From Sva-07 sp963698435 (lineage in GTDB: Bacteria; Actinomycetota; Acidimicrobiia; Acidimicrobiales; Ilumatobacteraceae), in assembly GCA_963698435.1 (NCBI GenBank), contig CAVOQV010000005.1, positions 186,001 to 250,000 on the forward strand: DNA of 64,000 bases, in the 5' to 3' direction. The first letter of the stretch is position 1. Each line of letters starts with the position of its first letter. Shown piece by piece: positions 47,505 to 56,082 of this stretch. The notes under the pieces were generated by a model. It was not told where the DNA came from. It searched no databases and saw only the letters and a list, made by a program, of their open reading frames with translations. Made by a program: the position numbers and the translations under genes.

Positions 47505-48284
47505 CTCGAGGGCTGTCGTGAAGGCCAAGAGCGACGACTCGACGACCAGCCGCCAGTTCCGCCCCCGCAGAACCTCGGGCGCCGCGACCACCGCAACTCC
47601 GATCAGGCCCGCCCCGAGCATGAACGGGGCACCGAACCTGCTCATGGTCGCAACCCAGGCCATCAACGGCACGGCGATGAGCGAGACGCGAAGCCGGCCC
47701 TGTCTCACGTCCGCCAGGTAGATCGCCACAGCGATGAGCGCGAACGCCGCTCCCGGGGTGTCTGCAAGGAGCGTCGTTCCGGTCCAGACGAACCCGAACG
47801 AGACGATCAGCAAGGCTCCGGCGAGCAGGCCGACAGATCGAACAGCCAGCCGCCATCCGAGCAGGACGGTCACAGCGACGATCGCCAGCCCCATCACGGC
47901 GACGAGAGCACGAGCAGTGAACACGTGGACACCGACGACTCGTCCGAGCCCGTTGAGCATCATCGGAAGGCCGGGGGCTCGGTAGTCACGCCAGTAGTCA
48001 CCGGACAACGAGGACCACCCGTCGAGAAGGTCCCGCGAGCGCAGTGCATAGACCGACTCGTCGTGCCCGAGTGGCGCCCGGACCCAGAGCGCCGGGACCA
48101 CGATCAATCCATACGCCACGAGGAGTACCGATCCCACGATCACGGTGGGACGGCCGACCGCTTCCACCCACTTCTCAATCGTGCGGGAGAGACGGGCTCC
48201 GATGCTTGCTCGAACGACGATGATTGGGCCGACCATATCTGCCGCTCGGAGCGTCGGTCCGCTGATCCCCTCCTCGTGCAGCAA
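47505..48284 (-). pseudogene. Truncated GT-C glycosyltransferase (PMT/ArnT-like), N-terminal half only
   Basis: About 260 residues of a multispan GT-C protein remain: VLLVAYGLIVVPALWVRAP, the key acidic motif GHDESVYALRSRDLL and YRAPGLPMMLNGLGRVVG, then four or more spans. Family members have 450-600 residues. Beyond about 47505 the open frame is only the antisense of the Wzt copy 2 gene, with a sharp loss of hydrophobicity, so the 3' half has been lost. The start is a TTG at 48284 or an ATG at 48236. The truncation at the transporter boundary suggests a recombination event, or an assembly join. Confidence 0.65.
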
Positions 48285-48401
48285 TGGGCGTACTCGCGAG
48301 TGTCAGGCAATGTCACGACAGGCGTGCGGCCAACGCAGCGGCACGGTTGACGCTTGGCGCTCACCTCAGGTCTGGCATCCGGCGCACGGTAGTCTCGGCA
48401 C

Positions 48402-50092
48402 GTGGCGAATCGGCTGGACGAGTCTGCGCCCGTTCGCGTTCGGCCGAGTTCGCGGGCACCGATCATGACGACCTGCAGTGGGTGCTGATCGGCCTGACCG
48501 TCCTTGGACTGGCATGCATCGTGTTGGCCGATCCGATGGTCGACCTCCTGGTTCGGCTGCTCCCGGGCAGGATGCGCCTACGGTCGCTCGGAACCAACTT
48601 CGAGAGCTTCGACGAGGTCGCCGCCGACATCATCGCCCGAACAGGACTCGTGCTCGTCGCGGGGTGCGCCATCGCTGCACTCCACGTCCAGCTCCAGAGC
48701 CGTGGGGTCTCGTTGCAGATCGCCGACAGGAGAGTCCACGCGGCGATCACGACCGCCGTCGTCGTCGTGACGGCGGCGTGGTACGGCTGGCTTGCGACAC
48801 CACACAATGCGTTTCCATCGAATGCGCGATTCCACTGGGTCGATTACATCACGTGGGACACCGACGACTACTTCTACGCGTTGGGCAGAATCCCACACCG
48901 GATCTTCTACGACGCTCCGTGGATGTGGCAGTCGATCAACGCTGCGATCGCGGTCGTCCTCTGCTACCTCATCGCTCGACGGATGGGAATCGGTCGAGGA
49001 TTGAGCACGGCCCTCTCCACTGTGATCGCCGTCAGCGGCAACCTGCTGATCTTCGCAAACACCGCCGAAGACGTCCTGCTCAACGTCACCCTGATCCTCC
49101 TTCTCCTCTACGCATCGCTGCGACGAATCGGCTGGTTCGTCGGGCTGGCGCTCCTCCTCCTGATTCTGGGACGGCCGTCGTTCTCGATCATTGCGTTGGC
49201 GATTCCGACGGCTGAACTCCTCGCCGCCCTCAGACACCGCCACCGTCCCTCCCGGCAGCAGGTGATGTACGTGCTGTCCGCAGCGATCGTTGCCATGCTC
49301 GGCGTGCTGGTGACCCAGACCTACTTCACCATTGCCGGCAGGAGATACTTCCTCACCGAGGGTCGGCTCGTCTTCGTCCCTGAGCTCGAGGGCCTCGAAC
49401 CACGCGAGGTGGACGGCTTCACGCTCTCGGCGTGGAGCGGCGCCTTCTCTTCGCACATGTTCTGGGTCATCCCGGTGTTCTTCCTCCTCGGCGCCGCCGG
49501 CGCGGTCGTCACGGCGAACCGCCGTGAGCGCCATGTCGAGTCCACCGTGTACCTGGCGGTGTCGAGCGTCGTCCTGCTGCTCATCGTCCTCGAGGCGAAC
49601 CCGCTGCTGTACTACAACATCAGGTACCTGACGTATCTGCTCCCGTTGCTGCTCGTCGCATCCTGGAGCCTCGTGGCCCCCGACGCCCTCCACGGGCCGG
49701 ACACGGACGACGATTCGTCACAGTCCGGCCCTGTCATCTCGGGGTGGAGGTCGCTCGTCGCTGCATTGCTCATCCTCGGACCCGTCGCGTTTCCGGCCGA
49801 CCCGGTGGGTATCAAGCGTGGGATCGAGGAGCGTCCCGAGCACGAGCTGCTCGAAGTTCGCGACGAGCTACGCGAACTCTCGAGGGACCGAATCGTCTAT
49901 CTCCAGTTCGGAGCCACGAGCACCCGCAACTACCTCGCGTACGTCCTTCGCGACAACCCGGCCAGAATCAAGCTGCCCGACGAAGAACCTCCCGGCCCGG
50001 GCGTGGTCATCGCGCGCCGTGACGACGTGCCCCCGGGGACGAAAACCCTGCTCGAGACCGACAGTTTCGTCGTGTTCGACAACGGGAGGTGA
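48402..50092 (+). CDS. Polytopic membrane protein, probable GT-C glycosyltransferase; start unclear
   Basis: Body of about 540 aa with around 10 spans (WVLIGLTVLGLACIVLAD ... YLTYLLPLLLVASWSLV) and an extracytoplasmic loop WDTDDYFYALGRIPHRIFYD that resembles GT-C donor loops with acidic residues. The family is not recognised with certainty. A GTG at 48402 lies 6 nt after a TAGTCT box but is in another frame and meets a stop after 27 codons, so either a base is missing near 48450 or the protein starts further down (GTG 48482). The C-terminal 110 residues are soluble and end in DSFVVFDNGR. Confidence 0.65.
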
Positions 50093-50122
50093 CCAACGCG
50101 TCGGCCGATAGGTTGACCCGAG

Positions 50123-50763
50123 ATGGACTCCAGCGCGCCGCCGGCCACCGAGAAGACGACCGGCGTCAGGTCGATCTTCTCGCTTGCGTGGGCCTATCGG
50201 CTCGCACAGTGGGGCATCGGCGCCGAGCGGTTCCGGGACACGTTCGTCCGCGACGTCCTTCGACCCGTCCCGAGCGACCGGATCATCGACATCGGGTGTG
50301 GGACCGCCGACATCCTCGACCATCTTCCGGACGTCGACTACGTCGGGTTCGACCACAGCCAGCGCTACATCGACAGCGCGCGTGCGCGCCATCCCGACCG
50401 GGGTCGTTTCGAGCGGGTCGAGGCCGGGGAGTTCCAGCCCACCACGCCCGACCGAACGCTTGCGATGGCCATCGGCGTACTCCATCACCTCGATGACGAC
50501 ACCGCGGTCGAGGTCTTCGGCCTCGCCTCGGCGAGCCTGGCTCCCGGCGGCAGGTTCGTCTCGATCGATCCCACCATCGTCGACGGGCAGAGCCCGATCG
50601 CGCGTTCCTCGCGTCGCAGGATCGAGGCCAGAACGTCCGGACCCCGGAACAGACGGCGCAGCTGCTCGAGCCCTACTTCGACGATGTGTCGATCGTGGTC
50701 CGTCACGACTTGCTGCGTGTGCCGTACTCGCACGTCATCGCCGAGGCTCGGGCGACCGGCTGA
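50123..50763 (+). CDS. Class I SAM methyltransferase, one apparent frameshift
   Basis: About 213 aa: RIIDIGCGTADILDHLPDVDYV (motif I), DHSQRYIDSA, AMAIGVLHHLDDDTAVEVF and PGGRFVSIDPTIVDGQSPIA. Near 50605 the frame changes to FLASQDRGQNVRTPEQ...PYFDDVSIVVRHDLLRV; a missing base (a TTT read as TT) would repair it. It is one of very few deletion-type shifts in the window. ATG 50123 is 8 nt after a TAGGTT box. Confidence 0.82.
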
Positions 50764-50803
50764 CGCTTCGTCCCGAGATCGCTGGCTGCGCACGTCGAAC
50801 GGC

Positions 50804-51538
50804 TCACAGCCGTTCGAGCAGGCTCGAACGTGTGAGGTGGTACGTGGCCACGGTTGAACGAGGCACGAACCCCATCCGTGCCCAGACGCGCATCACCCGC
50901 ACGTTCGTCGACTGCGTCGAGATCTGAATTCCTGTCGAGCGTCGCGTCTCGGCGATCGCCGCCAGTGCGACCATCAACGCCGCGTAGAGGCCCCGACCCT
51001 GAACGCCACTGGCCATTCCCGCGAGTCGGACATCGGGGACGTCCGGCGCGCAGTCGAGCAGCCCGACTCCCACAGGACGGTCGTGCTCATCGAGGACCAC
51101 CCGCGTCTCGACGTGATCGTCGGAATGCATCGTGGCAGCCCATTCGCAGTAGCCGTCGAGAACGTCGTGGGCGTCGAACAACGGGTTCAGTGCGTAGTGA
51201 CTTCGGTACCCGGCGAACGAGTCGCGCACGACGTCGACGACCTCGCGTTCCTGCCGTGGCTCCGTGATCGACCAGCCGGGTGGAAGAGGAGCGTCGAACC
51301 GCATGGGGACCGAGCGATCCCACACCATGAGATGGTCCGCGGGGAGGAGACGGAATCCTGGCACTGCCGTCAGCCGCACGGCGATGTCGGATTGGTCCGC
51401 CGGCGCCCGGATGATCAGCACATCGAAGTCGTTCGCGTTCCGTTGCACCTCGTCGAGCGTTCGACCGTGCTCGATGACGACTCTGCCGACGTCCATGCCG
51501 AATCGCCTCGACTCCGTGACCGATCGTTGGATCGTCAC
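50804..51538 (-). CDS. GNAT N-acetyltransferase (WecD/FdtC-like)
   Basis: A 244-aa GNAT protein with the acetyl-CoA loop GMASGVQGRGLYAALMVALAA near residue 180. The GTG start overlaps the stop of the WecE-like aminotransferase gene by four bases. In enterobacteria WecE and WecD together make TDP-4-acetamido-4,6-dideoxy-galactose; the same logic fits here. Substrate identity is inference. Confidence 0.83.
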   Translation of the reverse strand: MTIQRSVTESRRFGMDVGRVVIEHGRTLDEVQRNANDFDVLIIRAPADQSDIAVRLTAVPGFRLLPADHLMVWDRSVPMRFDAPLPPGWSITEPRQEREVVDVVRDSFAGYRSHYALNPLFDAHDVLDGYCEWAATMHSDDHVETRVVLDEHDRPVGVGLLDCAPDVPDVRLAGMASGVQGRGLYAALMVALAAIAETRRSTGIQISTQSTNVRVMRVWARMGFVPRSTVATYHLTRSSLLERL

Positions 51539-52680
51539 CGGCTCTTCTCCAACGATCGCACGAACGCGGTCGTCACACGTTCGACGTCCTCGTTCGAGAG
51601 ATCGTTGTAGAACGGGAGCCGAAGCAGTCGGGCGCTGATCTCGTCCGTCACCGGACAGGGCTCGTATCGGTCCGCAAGGCGGCGACCAGCGGGTGAGGAA
51701 TGCAGCGGCACGTAGTGAAACGTCGGGCTCACACCGTCGGCGCGCATCAGAGCGATCACCTCGGCTCGATCGACCCCGACCGGAAGCAGCACGTAGAACA
51801 TGTGGTCCGCTGGCGTCGCTGTCGACGGTTCGTAGGGAAGGACGACCTCGAGATCCTCGGCGATCGGATCGAGAATCGATCGATAGGCCACACTGACCCG
51901 TCGACGTGCAGCGCGCACGTCCTCCGCTGCTTCGAGTTGGGCAGTGAGGAACGCCGCAAGCAGGTCGCTGATCCCGAACGACGAGCCGAGACCCTGCCAG
52001 GTGTACTTGTCCACGAGCCCGTCGAGAAAGGCCCGCCGATTCGTCCCCTTGTCGAGCAGGACGTGCGCGTCGTAGATGTCCCGAGCGTCGTTCAGCACCA
52101 GCGCACCTCCCTCCCCGCAGATGAAGTTCTTGGTCTCGTGGAAGCTCAGCGTCGAGATCCGGCCGAACGTTCCCAGCGGTCTGCCGTTGTGCGTTGCGAA
52201 CAATCCATGGGCGTTGTCTTCGATCAGCTCGACTTCGTGCTGTCGGCAGAGCGGCACGATCGCGTCCAGGTCGCATGGAACACCGGCATAGTGCACGACC
52301 ACGACCGCCCGGACGTCGCCGTCGAGGAGAGTCGCCAGGTGAGCTGGATCGAGACCGAGCGTGGTCGGTTCGATGTCGCAGAATCGCAGCCGGGCTCCGG
52401 CGCGCGCGAATGCGAGCGCCGTCGACGTGAAGGTGAACGACGGCACGACCACGACATCACCTGGCCCGATGTCGAGCAGCATCGAGCTCATCTCGAGCGC
52501 GTCGGTACAGGAGGTGGTGATCAGTACATCTGCGGCTTCGTGGATGTCACGCAGCATCCCGGAGGCCCGTTCCGTGAATGGCCCGCCGCTTGCCGAGTGA
52601 CCGTTGGCAACCGCTTGTCCGATGTAGTCGAGCTCCAGCCCGGTCAGACAGGGCTTGTTGAATGGAATCGGATCGACCAT
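51535..52680 (-). CDS. wecE: DegT/DnrJ/EryC1-family sugar aminotransferase (WecE/RffA-like)
   Basis: A 381-aa PLP enzyme: NGHSASGGPFTERAS at the N-terminus, TTSCTDALEMSSMLLDIGPG, the PLP lysine in SFHETKNFICGEGGAL and NDLSNEDVERVTTAF at the end. Length and the CTDALEM/HETKN pattern match TDP-4-keto-6-deoxyhexose 4-aminotransferases (WecE). It is coupled to the GNAT gene. The ATG at 52680 shares a symmetrical -10 region with the divergent GtrB-like gene. Confidence 0.9.
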   Translation of the reverse strand: MVDPIPFNKPCLTGLELDYIGQAVANGHSASGGPFTERASGMLRDIHEAADVLITTSCTDALEMSSMLLDIGPGDVVVVPSFTFTSTALAFARAGARLRFCDIEPTTLGLDPAHLATLLDGDVRAVVVVHYAGVPCDLDAIVPLCRQHEVELIEDNAHGLFATHNGRPLGTFGRISTLSFHETKNFICGEGGALVLNDARDIYDAHVLLDKGTNRRAFLDGLVDKYTWQGLGSSFGISDLLAAFLTAQLEAAEDVRAARRRVSVAYRSILDPIAEDLEVVLPYEPSTATPADHMFYVLLPVGVDRAEVIALMRADGVSPTFHYVPLHSSPAGRRLADRYEPCPVTDEISARLLRLPFYNDLSNEDVERVTTAFVRSLEKSR

Positions 52681-52689
52681 GCGGATTGC

Positions 52690-52696
52690 TAGCCTA
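52690..52696. promoter_or_regulatory. Symmetrical bidirectional -10 element TAGCCTA
   Basis: TAGCCT on the plus strand (52690-52695) and TAGGCT on the minus strand (52696-52691) overlap almost completely. They lie between the start codons of the wecE-like gene and the plus-strand glycosyltransferase. One opened region could serve both directions. Confidence 0.5.
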
Positions 52697-52736
52697 CGAC
52701 AACGATGTCGGCTTCTCTGGACCACGCCCCGGCGTC

Positions 52737-53729
52737 GTGAGTCCGGCAGCGACCTCGTCCCCGGCCATCTCGGTCGTGGTGCCCGCGTATCGGTCGACCA
52801 CGACGCTGGAAGAACTCACCGACAGCGTCGTCGCTGCCATCGGGGCGATCGCCGACGACTACGAGATCATCTTCGTCGACGACGGCAGCGGCGGCGAGAC
52901 CTGGACGACCATCGAGGCACTGACGGTCCGCAATCCCAAGGTGAAGGGCATCCGGCTCGCACGGAACTATGGCCAGCACAACGCCCTGTTGGCGGGCATT
53001 CGGGCGAGCACGATGCCCCTGGTCGTCACGATCGATGACGATCTTCAACACCCGCCGAGCGAAATCCTGAGCTTGCTCGACGCGCTCGATGACGATGTCG
53101 ACCTCGTCTACGGCAGCCCGGTCCGCGAGCGTCAGGGATTCGCCCGCAATGCTGCGTCGAAGCTCACCAAGCGTGCCATGGCGGCAGCGCTCGGCCCGGA
53201 TGTGTATCCACGATCGAGCGCATTCCGATTGTTCCGACGAGAACTCGTCCAGGCGGGGAGCGGCGTCGACAATCCATCCATTTCGATCGACGTGCTGTTG
53301 AGCTGGGCGACCACTCAGATCCGCGACGTCCCCGTCGATCATGACGAGCGACGTTCGGGGACGTCGGGATACAACCTGCGCCGATTGATCCGCCACGCAG
53401 TGAACATGATCACCGGGTACAGCACGCGTCCGCTGCAGTGGGTGAGCGTCTTCGGCCTTCTGTGTGCACTGTTCGGCTTCGGACTGCTGCTCTACGTCAT
53501 CATTCGGTACCTCGTCGACGCCAGTGACGTCGCCGGCTTCACGTTCCTGGCAGCTGCGCTGACACTCTTCTCCGGCGTCCAACTCCTGAGCCTCGGAGTG
53601 CTCGGCGAATACCTCGGACGTATGCACATCCGTTCGATGGGCAGGCCGCCGTATCTCGTCAGATCCACCGCTGGACTGCTGCGCGGCGACGAGTCGACCC
53701 CTGACGCCGACGACGTCCGTCCGCGGTGA
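52737..53729 (+). CDS. Polyprenyl-phosphate glycosyltransferase (GtrB/DPM1-like)
   Basis: A 330-aa GT2 protein: ISVVVPAYRSTTTLEELTDS, YEIIFVDDGSGG, ARNYGQHNALLAGI and TIDDDLQHPPSEI. Two C-terminal spans (VFGLLCALFGFGLLLYVIIR and FTFLAAALTLFSGVQLLSLG) match GtrB, which charges polyprenyl phosphate with a sugar. GTG start at 52737; an 11-codon reading frame (52705-52740) beginning 9 nt after TAGCCT ends in the overlapping GTGA, so either there is a short leader peptide or the N-terminus carries a lost base. Confidence 0.87.
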   Translation: MSPAATSSPAISVVVPAYRSTTTLEELTDSVVAAIGAIADDYEIIFVDDGSGGETWTTIEALTVRNPKVKGIRLARNYGQHNALLAGIRASTMPLVVTIDDDLQHPPSEILSLLDALDDDVDLVYGSPVRERQGFARNAASKLTKRAMAAALGPDVYPRSSAFRLFRRELVQAGSGVDNPSISIDVLLSWATTQIRDVPVDHDERRSGTSGYNLRRLIRHAVNMITGYSTRPLQWVSVFGLLCALFGFGLLLYVIIRYLVDASDVAGFTFLAAALTLFSGVQLLSLGVLGEYLGRMHIRSMGRPPYLVRSTAGLLRGDESTPDADDVRPR

Positions 53730-53756
53730 GCGATCGGAGCGGCCCGCGCTCTGTTC

Positions 53757-54884
53757 TCAGCGGCGATCGAGGTCTGCTGCGGACACCTCCGAGACGGCCG
53801 CCTCGCGCTCACCGGACCCCGGCCGTGCCGGGCTGGCGTTGTGCTTGACTCGTAGCTCGGCAGCCGCCGCGTCGAGATCGCCGGTTGCGCCGATTCGATC
53901 GACGAAGTCCGGGAACTCGGCTTCGATCGTCTCGAGCTGCATCGCCATCGAGAACCGACCCCGGAGGAATGCCTCGATGTTCGCCGTGACCGTCTCGACG
54001 TAGAAGCGGATCACCGAGTCGATCTCACCCTCCGGCCAGTCCTCGGTGCGGACCACGATGCCGTGACCGAACGCGCGCCCGATGTTGGAACGAAACCCCG
54101 AGTCCCAACGTCGGGCATAGCTCGCGATCACGTCGTCAGGCGATCTGGTGAGATGGACGTAGAGCGTCTCCTCGTCGTCGAAACGCTGACCGAGCTCGCC
54201 GAGGAACCAACTCAATCGGTTGTCACACTCGATGTGGTGTTCGGGATAGTCGAATCGCGCCGCGCTGAGTTCGCCGCGCCGGGACTCGTGGCCCGCCGAG
54301 TAGTTGTCGAAGTGGCCACATGCCGCACTGAAGGTGACCGTGCCACATCGTCCGGTGCCGAGCACGAACACGTTCGTCGGCGGCCGCGATCGCACGACCG
54401 AGAAGGCAGCGTCTGAGTTCTCGGACGCGCCATCAGACGCAGCTGACATCGCCCGGATCACGCGGTCGATGCTGCGCTGCTGCGCATGGAGCCGACTCTC
54501 GACCTGGTTGCGTGTACGACCGATCTGGTCGTACAGCTCCGACCGGGAGGGGGCTTGGTCGATCGCTCGCGAGATCTTCTCGATCGAGCCGGAGAGTTCC
54601 TTCACGGACGCGGCGACCTCAGCTTGCCGATCGCGCGCTCGATCTGCCCTCCGAAGGCGCTCAACGAGGTCGGGGCGTGCGATCAGGGAGGCCGCGAGTG
54701 CGCTCGCCACCACCAGCGCCGCTCCCACCCAGATCAGGACCAGAGCTGCCGACGGTGACGGCCCGTCGGCGGACAGCGACCAGGTCAGGCCCGCCGTCCA
54801 CACGAGCGCGCCGAACGCCATCCCCGACACGAGAACTGCTGCGGCGACCTTCAGCGGTCGAGGTCCGCCGACCGGAGAACTCAC
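53757..54884 (-). CDS. Membrane-anchored sulfotransferase-like protein with coiled coil
   Basis: A 375-aa protein. Two N-terminal spans (VAAAVLVSGMAFGALVWTAG and ALVLIWVGAALVVASALAAS), a charged coiled coil (about 75-150: ELSGSIEKISRAIDQAP...) and a C-terminal sulfotransferase-like domain. That domain has FVLGTGRCGTVTFSAAC as the phosphosulfate loop and LTRSPDDVIASYARRW as the 3'-phosphate site. It may act on membrane-proximal glycan. GTG start at 54884, 7 nt after TACTGT. Confidence 0.82.
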   Translation of the reverse strand: MSSPVGGPRPLKVAAAVLVSGMAFGALVWTAGLTWSLSADGPSPSAALVLIWVGAALVVASALAASLIARPDLVERLRRADRARDRQAEVAASVKELSGSIEKISRAIDQAPSRSELYDQIGRTRNQVESRLHAQQRSIDRVIRAMSAASDGASENSDAAFSVVRSRPPTNVFVLGTGRCGTVTFSAACGHFDNYSAGHESRRGELSAARFDYPEHHIECDNRLSWFLGELGQRFDDEETLYVHLTRSPDDVIASYARRWDSGFRSNIGRAFGHGIVVRTEDWPEGEIDSVIRFYVETVTANIEAFLRGRFSMAMQLETIEAEFPDFVDRIGATGDLDAAAAELRVKHNASPARPGSGEREAAVSEVSAADLDRR

Positions 54885-55012
54885 GGACGGAACAGTAGCC
54901 AGGCCTGGCCGAGTTCGGTGAGCCGCCCGGCGCTCACCCCGTCCACCGTCGACGCTGTCCAGCGATGACGCATCGTTCGGGCGATCCCGAATCGTCCGGA
55001 CTGCCGACGACT

Positions 55013-55799
55013 TCAGACGAGCTCGGACGACGGATGCACCTGCACCGAACGGATCCGATCCAACCAACCCAGCAGCACCGCAACGGCCCGCGGATCGTGA
55101 CGAAGCCGGTGGCCGGCACCTTCGAACAGGCTGAACTCGGCGCTGCCGTGGGCATTGACCAGCTGACGGGCGTCGGACACCGGCACGCTGTCGTCCTCTT
55201 CGCCGTGCATGACGAGCAGCGGCCGAGGTGCAAAGCGTCTCGCCGACGCGACCGGCCGGAAACGCCGGAACTCGCGGGTCCACTCCTCCACCGACGGCGG
55301 GAAGTCACGATGGTGGATCGCACCGATGTCACGGGCGTGTTCGAGGAAGCGGCGCGGATGTTCCGCCCAGTCGTCGAAGTCGGCACGAGGACTCAGAAGG
55401 CCAGCCGCCGACACCCGAGGGTCGTCGGCAGCGACACAGATCGCGATCGAGCCACCGGTGTTGGTGCCGAGCAGGATCACCCCGGTCGGTGACGTCGCTG
55501 GCGAGCAGGTGCGAGATCGCGTTGCGGAGATCGTCGACCCAGCCCTGCAGCGAGAAGTCGCCCTCGCTGTCACCGCACCCGCGGAAGTTGAAGGTCATCG
55601 CGACGCAACCGAGCTCGCGCGAGATCCGGTCGATCAGTTCGGGGAAGGTCCCGGCCGAGCGTTGCGCGTCGAGCGAAGCGATCGGAAAGCCGTGACAGAG
55701 CACGACTGCAGGGCCGGCTTCGACCTCGCCGGAGGGACGGGCGATGTGGCATGCCAGCGAGAGGCCGCTGGAGACGAAACGTTCGTTCATCCCCGGCAT
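55013..55799 (-). CDS. Alpha/beta hydrolase, one apparent frameshift
   Basis: About 261 aa after removing one inserted base near 55490. N-terminal AVVLCHGFPIASLDAQRSAG and MTFNFRGCGDSEG, then in the second frame GVILLGTNTGGSIAI (a nucleophile elbow with Thr in place of Ser: G-T-N-T-G-G), LLVMHGEEDDSVPVSDARQL and GAGHRL carrying the late Asp and His. The nucleophile-elbow residue is unusual and should be checked at read level. Start ATG 55799 or 55790. Confidence 0.75.
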
Positions 55800-55810
55800 G
55801 TCAGATCACC

Positions 55811-56036
55811 TCAGGCGCGGGGCTTGCGGTGGCGACGCCGGGCGCCGGGAGTGGCGAGGGTGTAGCCGCGGTTGCGTGCTTCGGCGAGAGTGTCGGGTCC
55901 GAAGCTGAGTCCGACGCCACCCGCGACGATCTCGTTGATGATGTCGCTCGTCATCCCACGAGTCGAGGTCGTAGACCAACTGGGTGCGCTTGTCGCCGAT
56001 GAACCGGCTGTGTTCGAACTTCGGGTGATGTTCCAT
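55811..56036 (-). CDS. Small conserved-looking protein, one apparent frameshift
   Basis: About 74 aa after correction: MEHHPKFEHSRFIGDKRTQL, then VYDLDSWDDE, a shift near 55955, and IINEIVAGGVGLSFGPDTLA, EARNRGYTLATPGARRRHRK. I do not recognise a family. Removing one base makes the length a multiple of three, as with other broken genes here. It lies between the hydrolase and the metalloprotease on the same strand. A TACCGT box lies 9-10 nt upstream of its ATG. Confidence 0.5.
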
Positions 56037-56082
56037 CGACCGCCAACGGTAGCCGGGGGCGATGGCCGGTGCATCAACCGCC

